Counted from the stretch's first letter, positions 43,255 through 56,962 are shown. The stretch: 59,448 bases of DNA from Virgifigura deserti (GCA_003576685.1 QOZR01000019.1:1-59448), one strand, 5' to 3'. The notes: generated by a model from the sequence alone, not told the origin. Program-made: numbers and translations.

Positions 43255-43731
43255 TCACGCCCCGGATGCGTTCCCCACATCGCGTCGCGCCAGAACCCGC
43301 TTGCGGGCGGCGCCGCTTTCCTGATCCGGAACATGGATCAGCCCCGCCACCCGGCGCATCAAATTCGATTCGAGATCGTGGACATGATCGTCCGCATAGA
43401 TCACTTCCCACAACATCTCGATCAGTTCAATGCGCTCCTCGAAGGAAAACTGCTCCTTGACGGTCCGCGTGAAGCCGAAAAGCTGGCTCGATTGCTCGGC
43501 CTTGGCCTCGGCAAGCGAAACCAGATCGTTCGCCTCCTCAGCGTTCAGGGAGAACCGCTCGCTGACCAGCCGCGTGATCGTGTCGCGTTCCATCGCGCCG
43601 ACGGTCGAATCCATCCGCGCCGCCTCGACGAGGAGACATGCTGCCGCGACCTCCAGCTCGTCCCGGTCATGCCGGCCGGCCGGCGACGCCGCCCCACGCT
43701 CCGTCAGAAATGCCTTGATTCGATTGATCAT
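43255..43731 (-). CDS. TerB family protein
   Basis: 158 residues from the ATG at 43731 (MINRIKAFLTERG); an ATG five codons upstream is an alternative. All-helical TerB-like domain: VAAACLLVEAARMDSTVGAM, MERDTITRLVSERFSLNAEE and IEMLWEVIYADDHVHDLESN, with the acidic residues that bind metal in TerB. The role outside tellurite operons is unknown; commonly a single housekeeping gene in this class. Confidence 0.85.
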   Translation of the reverse strand: MINRIKAFLTERGAASPAGRHDRDELEVAAACLLVEAARMDSTVGAMERDTITRLVSERFSLNAEEANDLVSLAEAKAEQSSQLFGFTRTVKEQFSFEERIELIEMLWEVIYADDHVHDLESNLMRRVAGLIHVPDQESGAARKRVLARRDVGNASGA

Positions 43732-43849
43732 CGCCTTGCCTATCATAGCGCCGACCGAAGGCGCAACCCTTGGGAAAGTACGGATTTTTGGGCCTGCGTC
43801 CACACCCGATACGCTTGCCCGTCCGGCACATCAATTCTAAGGTCGGAGG

Positions 43850-44485
43850 ATGGCTTCCGACCCCGATGACCGGCGCCACGCACCCGCCACGTCGCGAAAT
43901 CGCGGCCCCATCCTCAAGGTCCTGTCCCGCGTCCTACCGGCGACCGGCTGCGTGCTGGAGATCGCCAGCGGCACCGGCGAGCACGCGGCCTGGTTCGCGC
44001 CCCGCCTGCAGCCGCGGATCTGGCAGCCGAGCGACGCGGCTGCCGAGATGCGCGCCAGCATCGCCGCTCATGCGGCAGAGGCCGCGGCGCCCAATCTGCG
44101 GGCGCCGCTCGCCCTCGACGTCACCGCCGCGAACTGGCCGCAAGCGGTCACGGCGGCGCTGGACGACGCGCCGCTGCGGGCCATCGTCAACATCAACATG
44201 ATTCACATCTCCCCGTGGAGCGCCGCCGAGGGACTCGTCGCCGGCGCGGGGCAGCTTCTTTCCGCCGGCGGAGTGCTTTTTCTATATGGTCCCTTCCGCA
44301 TCGGCGGCAAGCACACGGCGCCAAGCAATGAGGCGTTCGACCGCATGCTCCGCGCACAGGATTCGACTTGGGGCGTGCGCGATCTGGAGGCCGTCGCGGC
44401 GCTCGCCGGGACGCACGGCTTCGCCCTGCGGGATCGGGTCGATATGCCGGCCAATAATCTGTCGCTGATCTTCGAACGGGCCTGA
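43850..44485 (+). CDS. DUF938 SAM-dependent methyltransferase
   Basis: 211 residues. Motif I-like VLEIASGTGEHAAWFAPRL (about 35-53), LDVTAANWP and the family segment INMIHISPWSAAEGL followed by LYGPFRIGGKHTAPSNEAFD (about 145-164). DUF938 proteins are predicted small-molecule methyltransferases of unknown substrate. Divergent from terB with a short intergenic gap. Confidence 0.87.
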   Translation: MASDPDDRRHAPATSRNRGPILKVLSRVLPATGCVLEIASGTGEHAAWFAPRLQPRIWQPSDAAAEMRASIAAHAAEAAAPNLRAPLALDVTAANWPQAVTAALDDAPLRAIVNINMIHISPWSAAEGLVAGAGQLLSAGGVLFLYGPFRIGGKHTAPSNEAFDRMLRAQDSTWGVRDLEAVAALAGTHGFALRDRVDMPANNLSLIFERA

Positions 44486-44523
44486 CGTTTACGGCGGGAC
44501 CGGTCTCGGGTGATCATTAAACC

Positions 44524-44574
44524 GAACGGTTGACCGTTCATTGCTCCGCTGATATATTCAACCACATGGTTGAA
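44524..44574 (+). promoter_or_regulatory. arsR-type promoter with two operators, leaderless start
   Basis: TTGACC (44530-44535), a 17-bp spacer and TATATT (44553-44558): a near-consensus promoter. A perfect palindrome GAACGGTTGACCGTTC (44524-44539) overlaps the -35. A second inverted repeat, TTCAACC-N4-GGTTGAA (44557-44574), covers the start point and the start codon at 44566. The +1 position would fall on or next to the ATG, implying a leaderless mRNA under autorepression. Confidence 0.65.
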
Positions 44575-44907
44575 CAACAATCCGAACGCCTCGACGCGGT
44601 GTTTCACGCCCTGGCCGACCCGACCCGGCGGGCGATGCTGCGCAGCCTCGCGGCGGGGGAGCGCAGCATCGGCGAGCTAGCGGCGCCATTCCGCATGTCC
44701 TTCGCCGGCGCGTCCAAGCATGTCAAGGCGCTGGAACGTGCGGGCCTGGTCCGGCGCACGGTGAAGGGCCGCACGCATGTCTGCCGCCTCGATCCTGCGC
44801 CGCTCGCCTCGGCCGACGAATGGCTGGGCTTCTATGAGCGCTTCTGGAGCGAGCGGCTCGACCTGCTCGAGCGCGAGCTGACGCAACCTGAAATCAGTGG
44901 AGAGTGA
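44566..44907 (+). CDS. ArsR/SmtB family transcriptional repressor
   Basis: 113 residues from the ATG at 44566; an earlier in-frame start at 44530 would lie inside the promoter. Winged helix: LDAVFHALADPTRRAMLRSL, SIGELAAPFRMSFAGASKHV and KALERAGLVRRTVKGRTHVC. The metal-binding Cys cluster of ArsR/SmtB is missing, as usual in the subgroup paired with AHSA1 proteins. Probably represses itself and the downstream SRPBCC gene, whose start is 10 bp after its stop. Confidence 0.9.
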   Translation: MVEQQSERLDAVFHALADPTRRAMLRSLAAGERSIGELAAPFRMSFAGASKHVKALERAGLVRRTVKGRTHVCRLDPAPLASADEWLGFYERFWSERLDLLERELTQPEISGE

Positions 44908-44917
44908 GGAGCAAGAA

Positions 44918-45454
44918 ATGAACGACTATGGCGTTGTCACGGAAGCCGGCACGGTCCGCTTCGAGCGTGTGCTGCCCGGCCCGATCGAGCGCGTCTGGGC
45001 CTACCTGACGGACTCGGAGAAGCGGGGCAAATGGCTGGCCTCCGGCCCGATGGAGCTCCGCGTCGGCGGAGAGGTCGAGCTGCGATTCCGCCATGCCGAG
45101 TTGTCCCCGCAGAGAGAGCCGACACCGGATCGGTACAAGCATTACGAGAACGGGGTGACCACCCATGGCCGCATCACGCGCTGCGACCCGCCGCGCCTGC
45201 TGAGTTACACATGGGCCGACAAGCCGGAAGACTCGGAAGTCACCTTCGAGCTGACTCCACAGGGCGAGGGCGTGCTCCTCGTGCTGACGCATCGCCGGCT
45301 CGGCGACAGTGCGGCGATGACGGATGTCGCTAGTGGCTGGCACACCCATCTCGCCATCCTAATTGACCATCTGAACGGTGAAGTGCCACGACCCTTCTGG
45401 TCGACGCACACAAGAATCGAGGCGGAATATGAAAGGCGGTTTGGAGCGTCTTGA
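44918..45454 (+). CDS. SRPBCC/AHSA1 family protein
   Basis: 178 residues from the ATG at 44918, with GAGGAG upstream. Fold segments are VRFERVLPGPIERVWAYLTD at the N-terminus, KRGKWLASGPMELRVGGEVE, and ITRCDPPRLLSYTWADKPED. A hydrophobic-ligand-binding helix-grip domain related to the activator of Hsp90 ATPase; the ligand is unknown. The ArsR-AHSA1 gene pair is widespread. Confidence 0.9.
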   Translation: MNDYGVVTEAGTVRFERVLPGPIERVWAYLTDSEKRGKWLASGPMELRVGGEVELRFRHAELSPQREPTPDRYKHYENGVTTHGRITRCDPPRLLSYTWADKPEDSEVTFELTPQGEGVLLVLTHRRLGDSAAMTDVASGWHTHLAILIDHLNGEVPRPFWSTHTRIEAEYERRFGAS

Positions 45455-45459
45455 GGCTC

Positions 45460-45549
45460 CTAATCCTCCGCCCCTATATCCCCGAGGAGCCGGTCGGTCG
45501 CCTGGTGTTCCGATTTCGTCGGGCGGCCGGTTCCCGGTTCGCGCTGGGC
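45460..45549 (-). pseudogene. Diverged duplicate of the hslR 3' end
   Basis: On the minus strand this reads GRPTKSEHQATDRL and then a stop, matching the HslR tail GRPTKSERRATDRL. The DNA 45487-45549 aligns with 46545-46607 over 63 bp at roughly 80%, including 24 identical bases (45507-45530 and 46565-46588). It has no start of its own and is separated from hslR by the padR pair, so it is a remnant marking insertion of that cassette. Confidence 0.75.
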
Positions 45550-45605
45550 CACTAACTTGACCAGCAACATTTCTCCAAGCGCACCCTTGCAGAACAGCCT
45601 CTTGG

Positions 45606-45628
45606 CTACGATATGTCCTACATCGTAG
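45606..45628 (+). promoter_or_regulatory. Palindromic PadR operator candidate
   Basis: Inverted repeat CTACGAT-N9-ATCGTAG with an internal ATGT-N3-ACAT, the half-sites favoured by PadR proteins. It lies 20 bp upstream of the GTG start chosen for padR (an ATG at 45613 would be inside it), consistent with autorepression. Confidence 0.55.
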
Positions 45629-45648
45629 ATCTAATCGAGAGGCTCCTC

Positions 45649-45975
45649 GTGACCCGAGAAACACTTGGGAACTTCGAGTTCCAGATTCTCAGCGTGCTAC
45701 TTCAGCAACCACAAAATGCGTACGGCGTAATTATAAGGCAGCAAATTAAAGAGCGGACAAATAGGGACGTGAGTGTCGGAGCTCTTTACACGGCGCTAGA
45801 CCGCTTGGAACGAAAAGGGTTTGTCTCTTCATGGTGGGGTGAACCCACAGCAGAACGCGGTGGTCGCCGAAAGAGATACTATAAGATTGAGGCGGCCGGT
45901 GTAGAAGCCATTAATCGGTCTCGAGACACACTGGCCAACTTTGCCACTCCTGCTTTGGTAGGAGCACAACCATGA
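45649..45975 (+). CDS. PadR family transcriptional regulator
   Basis: 108 residues from the GTG at 45649 (GAGAGG 6 bases upstream), giving VTRETLGNFEFQILSVLLQQ. An upstream ATG at 45613 is possible but lies within the operator. Winged helix with YGVIIRQQIKERTNRDVSVG, ALYTALDRLERKGFVSSWWG and the RKRYYKIEAAG wing. Base composition is clearly AT-richer than the flanks, suggesting recent acquisition. The stop overlaps the next start as ATGA. Confidence 0.9.
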   Translation: MTRETLGNFEFQILSVLLQQPQNAYGVIIRQQIKERTNRDVSVGALYTALDRLERKGFVSSWWGEPTAERGGRRKRYYKIEAAGVEAINRSRDTLANFATPALVGAQP

Positions 45976-46490
45976 ACAGATCCAAAAATGTTTTCTCGCA
46001 GAAAAAAAATAATACAAATACTACTCGACCCTATGACCCTAATCTTGAAGATGAATTAAAGAGGCTCGATTCTCTATGGGCAGAAGCCACATTAGAGCGC
46101 CGAGAAGAAGCCATAGCAGGACTCCGCGACGACCTGAGGGAAATTATTGACGAATTGGAGCACCGCCCATTACTTAATGTTCTCCTTGTTGACGAGTACA
46201 TACAATTTAAAAGCGGCAAATCAGAAGCGAGGCAGTCTACACTGACCGCATCTGCTCAAGTACCCGTTCTAGGTGAGGCGATCCTTTTCTACCTCTGCCC
46301 AGCGGAACAACTTGAGAGCATCCTCGGTGATCTCGAAGAATGTTTCCAACGTCGCGCCATTAAACGCGGTCTTGGATCAGCATGGCGATGGTATTATTGG
46401 CAGGTCCTCCGTTCTGCCGGAGCATTTGCGCTCAATTTGCTAGGCCGCATGGCTTTGGTAAAGGAACTGATTGACAGGCTGGGGTTTTGA
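45972..46490 (+). CDS. Permease-prefix-domain-like protein
   Basis: 172 residues. The C-terminal part LCPAEQLESILGDLEECFQR followed by SAWRWYYWQVLRSAGAFALN resembles the permease prefix domain found at the N-terminus of MacB-like ADOP permeases, which are typically linked to PadR regulators; the permease itself is absent. The N-terminal half (Lys/Asn/Thr-rich, then a coiled-coil-like helix ERREEAIAGLRDDLREIIDE) is not recognised. AT-rich like padR and co-translated with it. Confidence 0.7.
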   Translation: MNRSKNVFSQKKNNTNTTRPYDPNLEDELKRLDSLWAEATLERREEAIAGLRDDLREIIDELEHRPLLNVLLVDEYIQFKSGKSEARQSTLTASAQVPVLGEAILFYLCPAEQLESILGDLEECFQRRAIKRGLGSAWRWYYWQVLRSAGAFALNLLGRMALVKELIDRLGF

Positions 46491-46529
46491 AAGCCTAAGC
46501 GTGTGCATGGGTCGAGATAGTAGGTAGGC

Positions 46530-46945
46530 TCAGTTTTTAACCGTGAGCCGATCGGTTGCCCTGCGTTCCGATTTCGTCGGGCGGCCGGCTCCTCGATCGC
46601 GTGGGGCGACGGCGGCGGCCATCGGCTCGGCAGTGCGTGGCGCCGGCGGCGCCAGATCCTCGTACAGCGTCCGCGCCTCGACGGCCGGGCCGCGCCGCGT
46701 GCCGAGGCTCAGGATTCGGATGACGCGGATATGCGGCCCGAGCGGAAAGGTCAGCACGTCGCCGGGCCTTACCGCATGATGCGCCTTCTGCACCAGCGTG
46801 CCGCCGATCCGGATTTTTCCGGCGGCGCACAGCTTCGTGGCGAGCGCCCGACTCTTGCAGAAGCGCGCGAACCACAGCCACTTGTCGAGGCGCAGGGTCG
46901 CCCCAGTGGTCGCCCCGGTGCTGGTGATTTCCGTCATCCTCTCCA

Positions 46946-46949
<4 letters not shown>
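46530..46949 (-). CDS. hslR: S4-domain RNA-binding heat-shock protein HslR
   Basis: 139 residues from the ATG at 46949, which overlaps the helicase stop as ATGA; a much longer upstream frame is a shadow of the helicase. S4 domain: LRLDKWLWFARFCKSRALAT, KIRIGGTLVQKAHHAVRPGD. The tail is basic and ends in GRPTKSERRATDRLTVKN. HslR binds stalled 50S subunits carrying peptidyl-tRNA after heat shock. A diverged copy of its 3' end lies 1 kb away at 45487-45549. Confidence 0.9.
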
Positions 46950-49486
<2,537 letters not shown>

Positions 49487-49681
49487 AGCTGGAAAATCAG
49501 GATTCCGACGCGCTATTGCAAGGGGAACGGCAGTCTGATGATTGGACCTAAGCGGAGTCTTTGATCTGTATCGCGTTCACAGCTCCCGGCCTCCCAGCGC
49601 AGAGTAAAGGACCTCATGCTTCGATGGGCTCAATATGAGGCCCTCCCCTCACCCCGAGCTTATCGAGTGGGCAACACCAGA

Positions 49682-49712
49682 CTTGATGCCCCGCCGCCGA
49701 CTGCACATATCT
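49682..49712 (+). promoter_or_regulatory. Candidate RpoH promoter for htpG
   Basis: CTTG (49682-49685) and CATATCT (49706-49712), about the spacing expected for alphaproteobacterial heat-shock promoters, 38 bp before the htpG start. The match to the -10 is partial. Confidence 0.35.
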
Positions 49713-49749
49713 GCCGGCATTAACGGCACGACTTGCCAGGGGCACCAGG

Positions 49750-51612
49750 ATGCAAGAAGAAAAACACGGATTTCAGGCGGAGGTCAGCCGCCTTCTCGAT
49801 ATTGTTGCGCATTCGCTTTACAGCGATAAAACGGTCTTTCTGCGGGAGCTCATCTCCAACGCTTCGGACGCCTGTGACCGACTGCGCTATCTCAGCCTGA
49901 CGCAGCCGGAACTGACGGCATCCGATCCGAACTTCCGAGTCACCTTGAGCGCCGACCGCGCGGCGCGGACGTTGACGATCGCCGACAACGGCATCGGCAT
50001 GAACCACGACGACCTGGTGGAGAATCTCGGCACTATCGCGCGGTCCGGCACCTCGGCCTTCGTCGGCCAGATGACCGGCGATGCGGCGAAGGATCTCGCT
50101 TTGATCGGGCAGTTCGGCGTCGGGTTCTACTCCGCCTTCATGGTCGCCGAGCGCGTCGAGGTCACGAGCCGCAAGGCGGGCGAGGACCAGGGCTGGCGCT
50201 GGATCTCCGAAGGCAAGGGCGAGTTTACGGTGGCGCCGGCCGAGGTCGAGTCGCGCGGCACGCGCATCACCCTGCATCTGCGCGAGGGCGAGGACGAGTT
50301 TCTCGATTCCAATCAGCTCCGCCGCGTCGTCACCAAATATTCCGATCATATCGCGCTACCGATCCTGCTGATCGAGAACGGCAAGGAGCACACCATCAAC
50401 GCGGCCTCGGCGCTGTGGACGCGGCCGAAATCGGAGATCACCGAGGCGCAGTACGCGGAGTTCTACCGCCACACCGCACACAGCTTCGACTCGCCCTGGC
50501 TCACCCTACACGCCCGCGTCGAGGGCAAGATCGAATATACCAGCCTGCTCTTCGTCCCCTCGGCGAAGCCGCTCGACCTGTTCCATCCGGACCGCAAGCA
50601 TTGCGTCCGACTCTATGTCAGGCGCGTCTTCATCACCGAAAGCTGCGAGGAGGTGCTGCCTGCCTATCTGCGGTTCCTGCGCGGCATCATCGATTCGGAG
50701 GACCTGCCGCTCAACATCAGCCGCGAAATGCTGCAGCACAATCCGATACTGGCCAAGATCCGCGCCGGCGTGACCAAGCGCGTTCTGAACGAGCTGCAGA
50801 AGAAGGCGGACAGCGACCCCGAGGACTACACCACCTTCTGGAACAATTTCGGCGCCGTCCTGAAGGAGGGGCTGTATGAGGACAGCGACCAGCGCGACCC
50901 CATCCTGAAGCTGGCCCGGTTCCGCTCGACGGCCGGCGAAGGGCTCGTCAGCCTCGCCGACTATGTCGGGCGCATGAAGCCCGGACAGGATGCGATCTAC
51001 TACATCACCGGTGACAGCACCGAAGCCGTTGCGCGGAGCCCGCAGCTCGAGGGCTTCGCCGCGCGCGGCGTCGAAGTGCTGCTGCTGACCGATCCGGTCG
51101 ACGAGTTCTGGGTTCCCGCCGTCGGCCTATTCGAGGGCAAGGCCTTCAAGTCGGTCACCCGCGGCGGCGCCGATCTCGACCGGATCGAAGCGCCGGCCGG
51201 CGAGACGAAAAAGTCCGAGCCGCCAGCCGCCGGCATCGACAATCTGATCGCCCTCTTCCGCCTGACGCTCAAGGATGCAGTCAAGGATGTCCGCCTGTCG
51301 CAGCGCCTGACCGACAGCCCCGTCTGCCTGGTCGCCGATGAGGGCGACATGGATATCCATCTCGAGCGGCTTTTGAAGCAGCACCGGCAGATCGAGGCCG
51401 GCGCCAAGCGCGTTCTGGAAATCAATCCCGCGCACCCGCTGGTCGCTAGCTTGGCGAAGCGGATCGGCGACAATGGTCACGGCGACGAGGTTGCCGAGGC
51501 GGCTTGGCTGTTGCTCGACCAGGCACGCATCGTCGAGGGCGAGACGCTGCCCGATCCCGCCGCCTTCTCCCGCCGCCTGTCGGACGTCCTGCGCAGATCG
51601 ATGGCCGCCTGA
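49750..51612 (+). CDS. htpG: Molecular chaperone HtpG (Hsp90)
   Basis: 620 residues, full length. GHKL ATPase: FLRELISNASDACDRLRYLS (about 30-49), ADNGIGMNHDDLVENLGTIA and LIGQFGVGFYSAFMVAERVE (about 116-135). Middle-domain catalytic Arg region NISREMLQHNPILAKIRAGV. An ATP-dependent cytoplasmic chaperone. Convergent with the kinase gene, 10 bp apart. Confidence 0.97.
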   Translation: MQEEKHGFQAEVSRLLDIVAHSLYSDKTVFLRELISNASDACDRLRYLSLTQPELTASDPNFRVTLSADRAARTLTIADNGIGMNHDDLVENLGTIARSGTSAFVGQMTGDAAKDLALIGQFGVGFYSAFMVAERVEVTSRKAGEDQGWRWISEGKGEFTVAPAEVESRGTRITLHLREGEDEFLDSNQLRRVVTKYSDHIALPILLIENGKEHTINAASALWTRPKSEITEAQYAEFYRHTAHSFDSPWLTLHARVEGKIEYTSLLFVPSAKPLDLFHPDRKHCVRLYVRRVFITESCEEVLPAYLRFLRGIIDSEDLPLNISREMLQHNPILAKIRAGVTKRVLNELQKKADSDPEDYTTFWNNFGAVLKEGLYEDSDQRDPILKLARFRSTAGEGLVSLADYVGRMKPGQDAIYYITGDSTEAVARSPQLEGFAARGVEVLLLTDPVDEFWVPAVGLFEGKAFKSVTRGGADLDRIEAPAGETKKSEPPAAGIDNLIALFRLTLKDAVKDVRLSQRLTDSPVCLVADEGDMDIHLERLLKQHRQIEAGAKRVLEINPAHPLVASLAKRIGDNGHGDEVAEAAWLLLDQARIVEGETLPDPAAFSRRLSDVLRRSMAA

Positions 51613-51622
51613 CCGCTGCGCA

Positions 51623-52858
51623 TCACGGTCCGGTAGAGAACAGTCCGTCACGGGAAATGGGTGCTACCGCGGCATCGGCCTCCGGCCGGAGAATGCGCTC
51701 CGGCGGCAGGCTGATGATCGCGGTGGTCCCTTGTCCCGGCGCGCTCCGCAGTTCGAGCTGACCGCCATGCAGCTCCACGAGGCGCTTGGTCAAGGGCAGG
51801 CCAAGCCCGGATCCCTCATGCCGGCGCGATTGCGCGTTCGCGACTTGACCGAACGGCTCCAGGGCCTTCGGGATGTCCTCGCTGGCGATGCCGATGCCCG
51901 TGTCCGCGATGGACAGCGTGAGCCAGCCATCCTCGCTTCGCTGCGCCCGCAGGACGACATGACCGCCGGCGGGCGTGAACTTGACCGAGTTGCTGAGCAG
52001 GTTCAGCAGGATCTGGCGCAGCTTGCGCCCGTCGGCGCGGACCGTTGGGAGCGGTGGTGCCGTCCGGTCGATCAGAAGCACCCGCGCCTTTGCCGCGACG
52101 GTCTCCATCATCCGCAGCGAGGCCGCCACGATCTCCGACAGGTCGACCGGCTCCTCGTCGATATCGAGACGCCCGGCCTCGGCCTTCGAGAGATCGAGGA
52201 TATCATTGATCAGGGCCAGCAGGTGCATGCCGCTCTGATGGATGTCACCGGCATAGTCGCGATAGGAGGGATTGCCGATCGGGCCGAACACCTCCTGCTT
52301 CATCACCTCCGAGAACCCGATGATCGCGTTGAGCGGCGTGCGCAGCTCATGGCTCATATTGGCGAGGAACTGCGACTTGGCTGCGTTCGCCTGCTCCGCA
52401 CGGCGCCACGCCGCCTCCGCCTCCCGTTCGCGGCGCACCGCATGCTCGGCGATCCGGCCGACCAGCTCCAGCATCGTTCCGATGCCGAGATACCCACCGT
52501 TCTCCGTGACGATGAACCCGGCGGTGAGCGCATCCGACCCGTCCAGCCGCAGCGACGCGCTGAGCTCGGTCAAGGTCATCCGCGCCTCGACGACGAGTGG
52601 TCGCCGGTTCATCAAGGCCGTCACCGGCCGGCGATCGTAAAGCTCGCGATAGAAGGGGCGCGCGAACTTGGCAAAGAAGTCGAACCGCTCGATCAAGCCG
52701 ATCGGGCGGTCGCCTTCTACGACCGGCAGCACAGGCAGGTCGGGCCGCTCGGTCAGGATCTCCTGGACTTCGATGCATAATGTCGCCGCGCTCACCGGCG
52801 GAGCGGCGATGGTGAGCGAGCGGACACGCCAGATTTCTCCGTCCTGCTCGCTGCTCAA
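51623..52858 (-). CDS. Cytoplasmic histidine kinase with CBS-like sensor
   Basis: 411 residues, no transmembrane helix. The N-terminal half (about 10-130) has two CBS-like repeats (ERPDLPVLPVVEGDRPIGLI and RPLVVEARMTLTELSASLRL), suggesting a nucleotide sensor. H-box ANMSHELRTPLNAIIGFSEV (His at about 170), N-box RQILLNLLSNSVKFTPAGGH, G1 ADTGIGIASED and G2 HEGSGLGLPLTKRLVELHGG. The kinase core resembles PleC/DivJ-type kinases. No response regulator is adjacent, so its partner is elsewhere. Confidence 0.9.
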   Translation of the reverse strand: MSSEQDGEIWRVRSLTIAAPPVSAATLCIEVQEILTERPDLPVLPVVEGDRPIGLIERFDFFAKFARPFYRELYDRRPVTALMNRRPLVVEARMTLTELSASLRLDGSDALTAGFIVTENGGYLGIGTMLELVGRIAEHAVRREREAEAAWRRAEQANAAKSQFLANMSHELRTPLNAIIGFSEVMKQEVFGPIGNPSYRDYAGDIHQSGMHLLALINDILDLSKAEAGRLDIDEEPVDLSEIVAASLRMMETVAAKARVLLIDRTAPPLPTVRADGRKLRQILLNLLSNSVKFTPAGGHVVLRAQRSEDGWLTLSIADTGIGIASEDIPKALEPFGQVANAQSRRHEGSGLGLPLTKRLVELHGGQLELRSAPGQGTTAIISLPPERILRPEADAAVAPISRDGLFSTGP

Positions 52859-53014
52859 GGAGTGGATTCCCGCGTCGGTTTGGGGCCTGATCGGATCGTA
52901 CTCTAATCGTACCCTAAAGGCCCGGCGAAGATGGCCGCGGGACGTTAAGAACCGCTGAATGCTGTTGTTACAGTATTGTGAAACCTGGGAAAATTACAGA
53001 GGCGAAGGTGATGA

Positions 53015-53057
53015 CCGGCCACCGGCGGGATCGGGTTTCGAGCCCGCCGGTGGCCGG
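53015..53057 (-). terminator. Strong GC-rich inverted repeat after acnA
   Basis: 15-bp perfect arms CCGGCCACCGGCGGG (53015-53029) and complement (53043-53057), 13-base loop, starting 9 bp downstream of the acnA stop. No U-tract follows, so either a U-less terminator or a 3'-end stabiliser. Confidence 0.6.
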
Positions 53058-53065
53058 GTCGCCAA

Positions 53066-55774
<2,709 letters not shown>

Positions 55775-55891
55775 ATCAATTCTCCCTCTCCGGACCCCAC
55801 GAATTGGCGTCCGCTGCTTCGTCACTATATGGCGACATCGACCGGCGCAGAATAGCCTCCGGAAAATGCGGGACCCTAAATCCCCGTCGCT

Positions 55892-55912
55892 AACGCTTGG
55901 TTTCCAAGCGTT
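55892..55912. promoter_or_regulatory. Perfect palindrome in acnA-ccmA intergenic region
   Basis: AACGCTTGG-TTT-CCAAGCGTT, 9-bp arms. About 120 bp upstream of the acnA start in an AT-richer patch: an operator or a hairpin. Nothing in the sequence identifies its binder. Confidence 0.4.
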
Positions 55913-56171
55913 GACGTGAATGAACCGCTAATCGCACCAATATTACTCCTGCCCGACGATCATGTTCGCCATTGCTCGGCCGGACCATAGCAGGGGAATA
56001 CCATAGTTTTGCCATTTTCGCGGCGCATTGGCGCCATATAGCCCCGGCATCCTGCGCGCCGTACGGAGACTTCCCTCTCTGTCGGAGGCTTGCCAGTCGG
56101 CCTCGATTAGCCCCCTCAGACTGGAGCGAGGATAGGTGCCGGACCGACCCCCGGCCCCTGTCGAGACTTCC

Positions 56172-56207
56172 GCGCCGCGTTCCGGTCCATCCCACGGAAC
56201 GCGGCGC
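56172..56207 (+). terminator. 13-bp perfect hairpin upstream of ccmA
   Basis: GCGCCGCGTTCCG (56172-56184), 10-base loop, complement (56195-56207), followed by ATTCTTCTTG. It looks like a terminator or leader hairpin 59 bp before ccmA. The surrounding 55775-56266 contains no gene. Confidence 0.5.
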
Positions 56208-56266
56208 ATTCTTCTTGAAAAACAAGACTCCCTTGCGCCCGACTCTCTTGCGAACACCCGGCCGGC

Positions 56267-56962
56267 ATGGCACATGCTCGTCCGGTGAACAGCTTCACCG
56301 GCCATAACCTGCTCTGCGTCCGCGGCCAGCGGATGGTGTTCCACAAGCTCGATTTTTCCGTCCGGTCCGGCGGCGCCCTGCTGCTGACCGGGCCGAACGG
56401 CAGCGGCAAGTCGACCCTGCTCCGCTGCATGGCCGGGCTGCTGCGGCCCGCCGAAGGGCAGCTGCGCTGGAACGGCGCGGCCATTGCCGAGGAGCCGGAG
56501 GCCCATCGCCGGCGGCTTCACTTCCTGGGACACGCCGACGCCGTCAAGCCGACACTGTCCGTCGAGGAGAATCTGCGGTTCTGGGCCCGGATGCGATCCG
56601 GCGTTGCGGATCAGCCGGGCGCGGCGGACAGTCTGCGCGGTGCCCTCGCCCGGTTCGGGATCGAGCCGCTGGCAGACCTGCCGGCGCGGCTTCTGTCGGC
56701 CGGCCAGCGCCGCCGCCTTGCACTGGCCCGGCTTCTCGCGACGCCGGCGCCGCTCTGGCTGCTCGACGAGCCGACGACCGCCCTCGACACAGCCGGCATC
56801 GGCCAGCTCATCGACGCGATCGCCGCGCAGCGGGCGGCGGGCGGTAGCGTCGTCCTGTCGAGCCACGACGATCTCGGGCTACCGCAAGCGGTCCGACTCT
56901 CGCTGGCCGACTTCGCGCCAGCGGTGCTTGAACCAGCAGCCCTTGAAGCAGACTCGCCATGA
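56267..56962 (+). CDS. ccmA: Heme exporter ATP-binding protein CcmA
   Basis: 231 residues. Walker A in LLLTGPNGSGKSTLLRCMAG (about 39-58), signature-like LLSAGQRRRLALARLLATPA (about 143-162) and Walker B LWLLDEPTTALDTAG, H-loop VVLSSHDDLG. ATPase of the CcmAB(CD) complex that releases holo-CcmE for cytochrome c maturation. A GTG at 56285 is an alternative start. The stop overlaps ccmB as ATGA. Confidence 0.93.
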   Translation: MAHARPVNSFTGHNLLCVRGQRMVFHKLDFSVRSGGALLLTGPNGSGKSTLLRCMAGLLRPAEGQLRWNGAAIAEEPEAHRRRLHFLGHADAVKPTLSVEENLRFWARMRSGVADQPGAADSLRGALARFGIEPLADLPARLLSAGQRRRLALARLLATPAPLWLLDEPTTALDTAGIGQLIDAIAAQRAAGGSVVLSSHDDLGLPQAVRLSLADFAPAVLEPAALEADSP

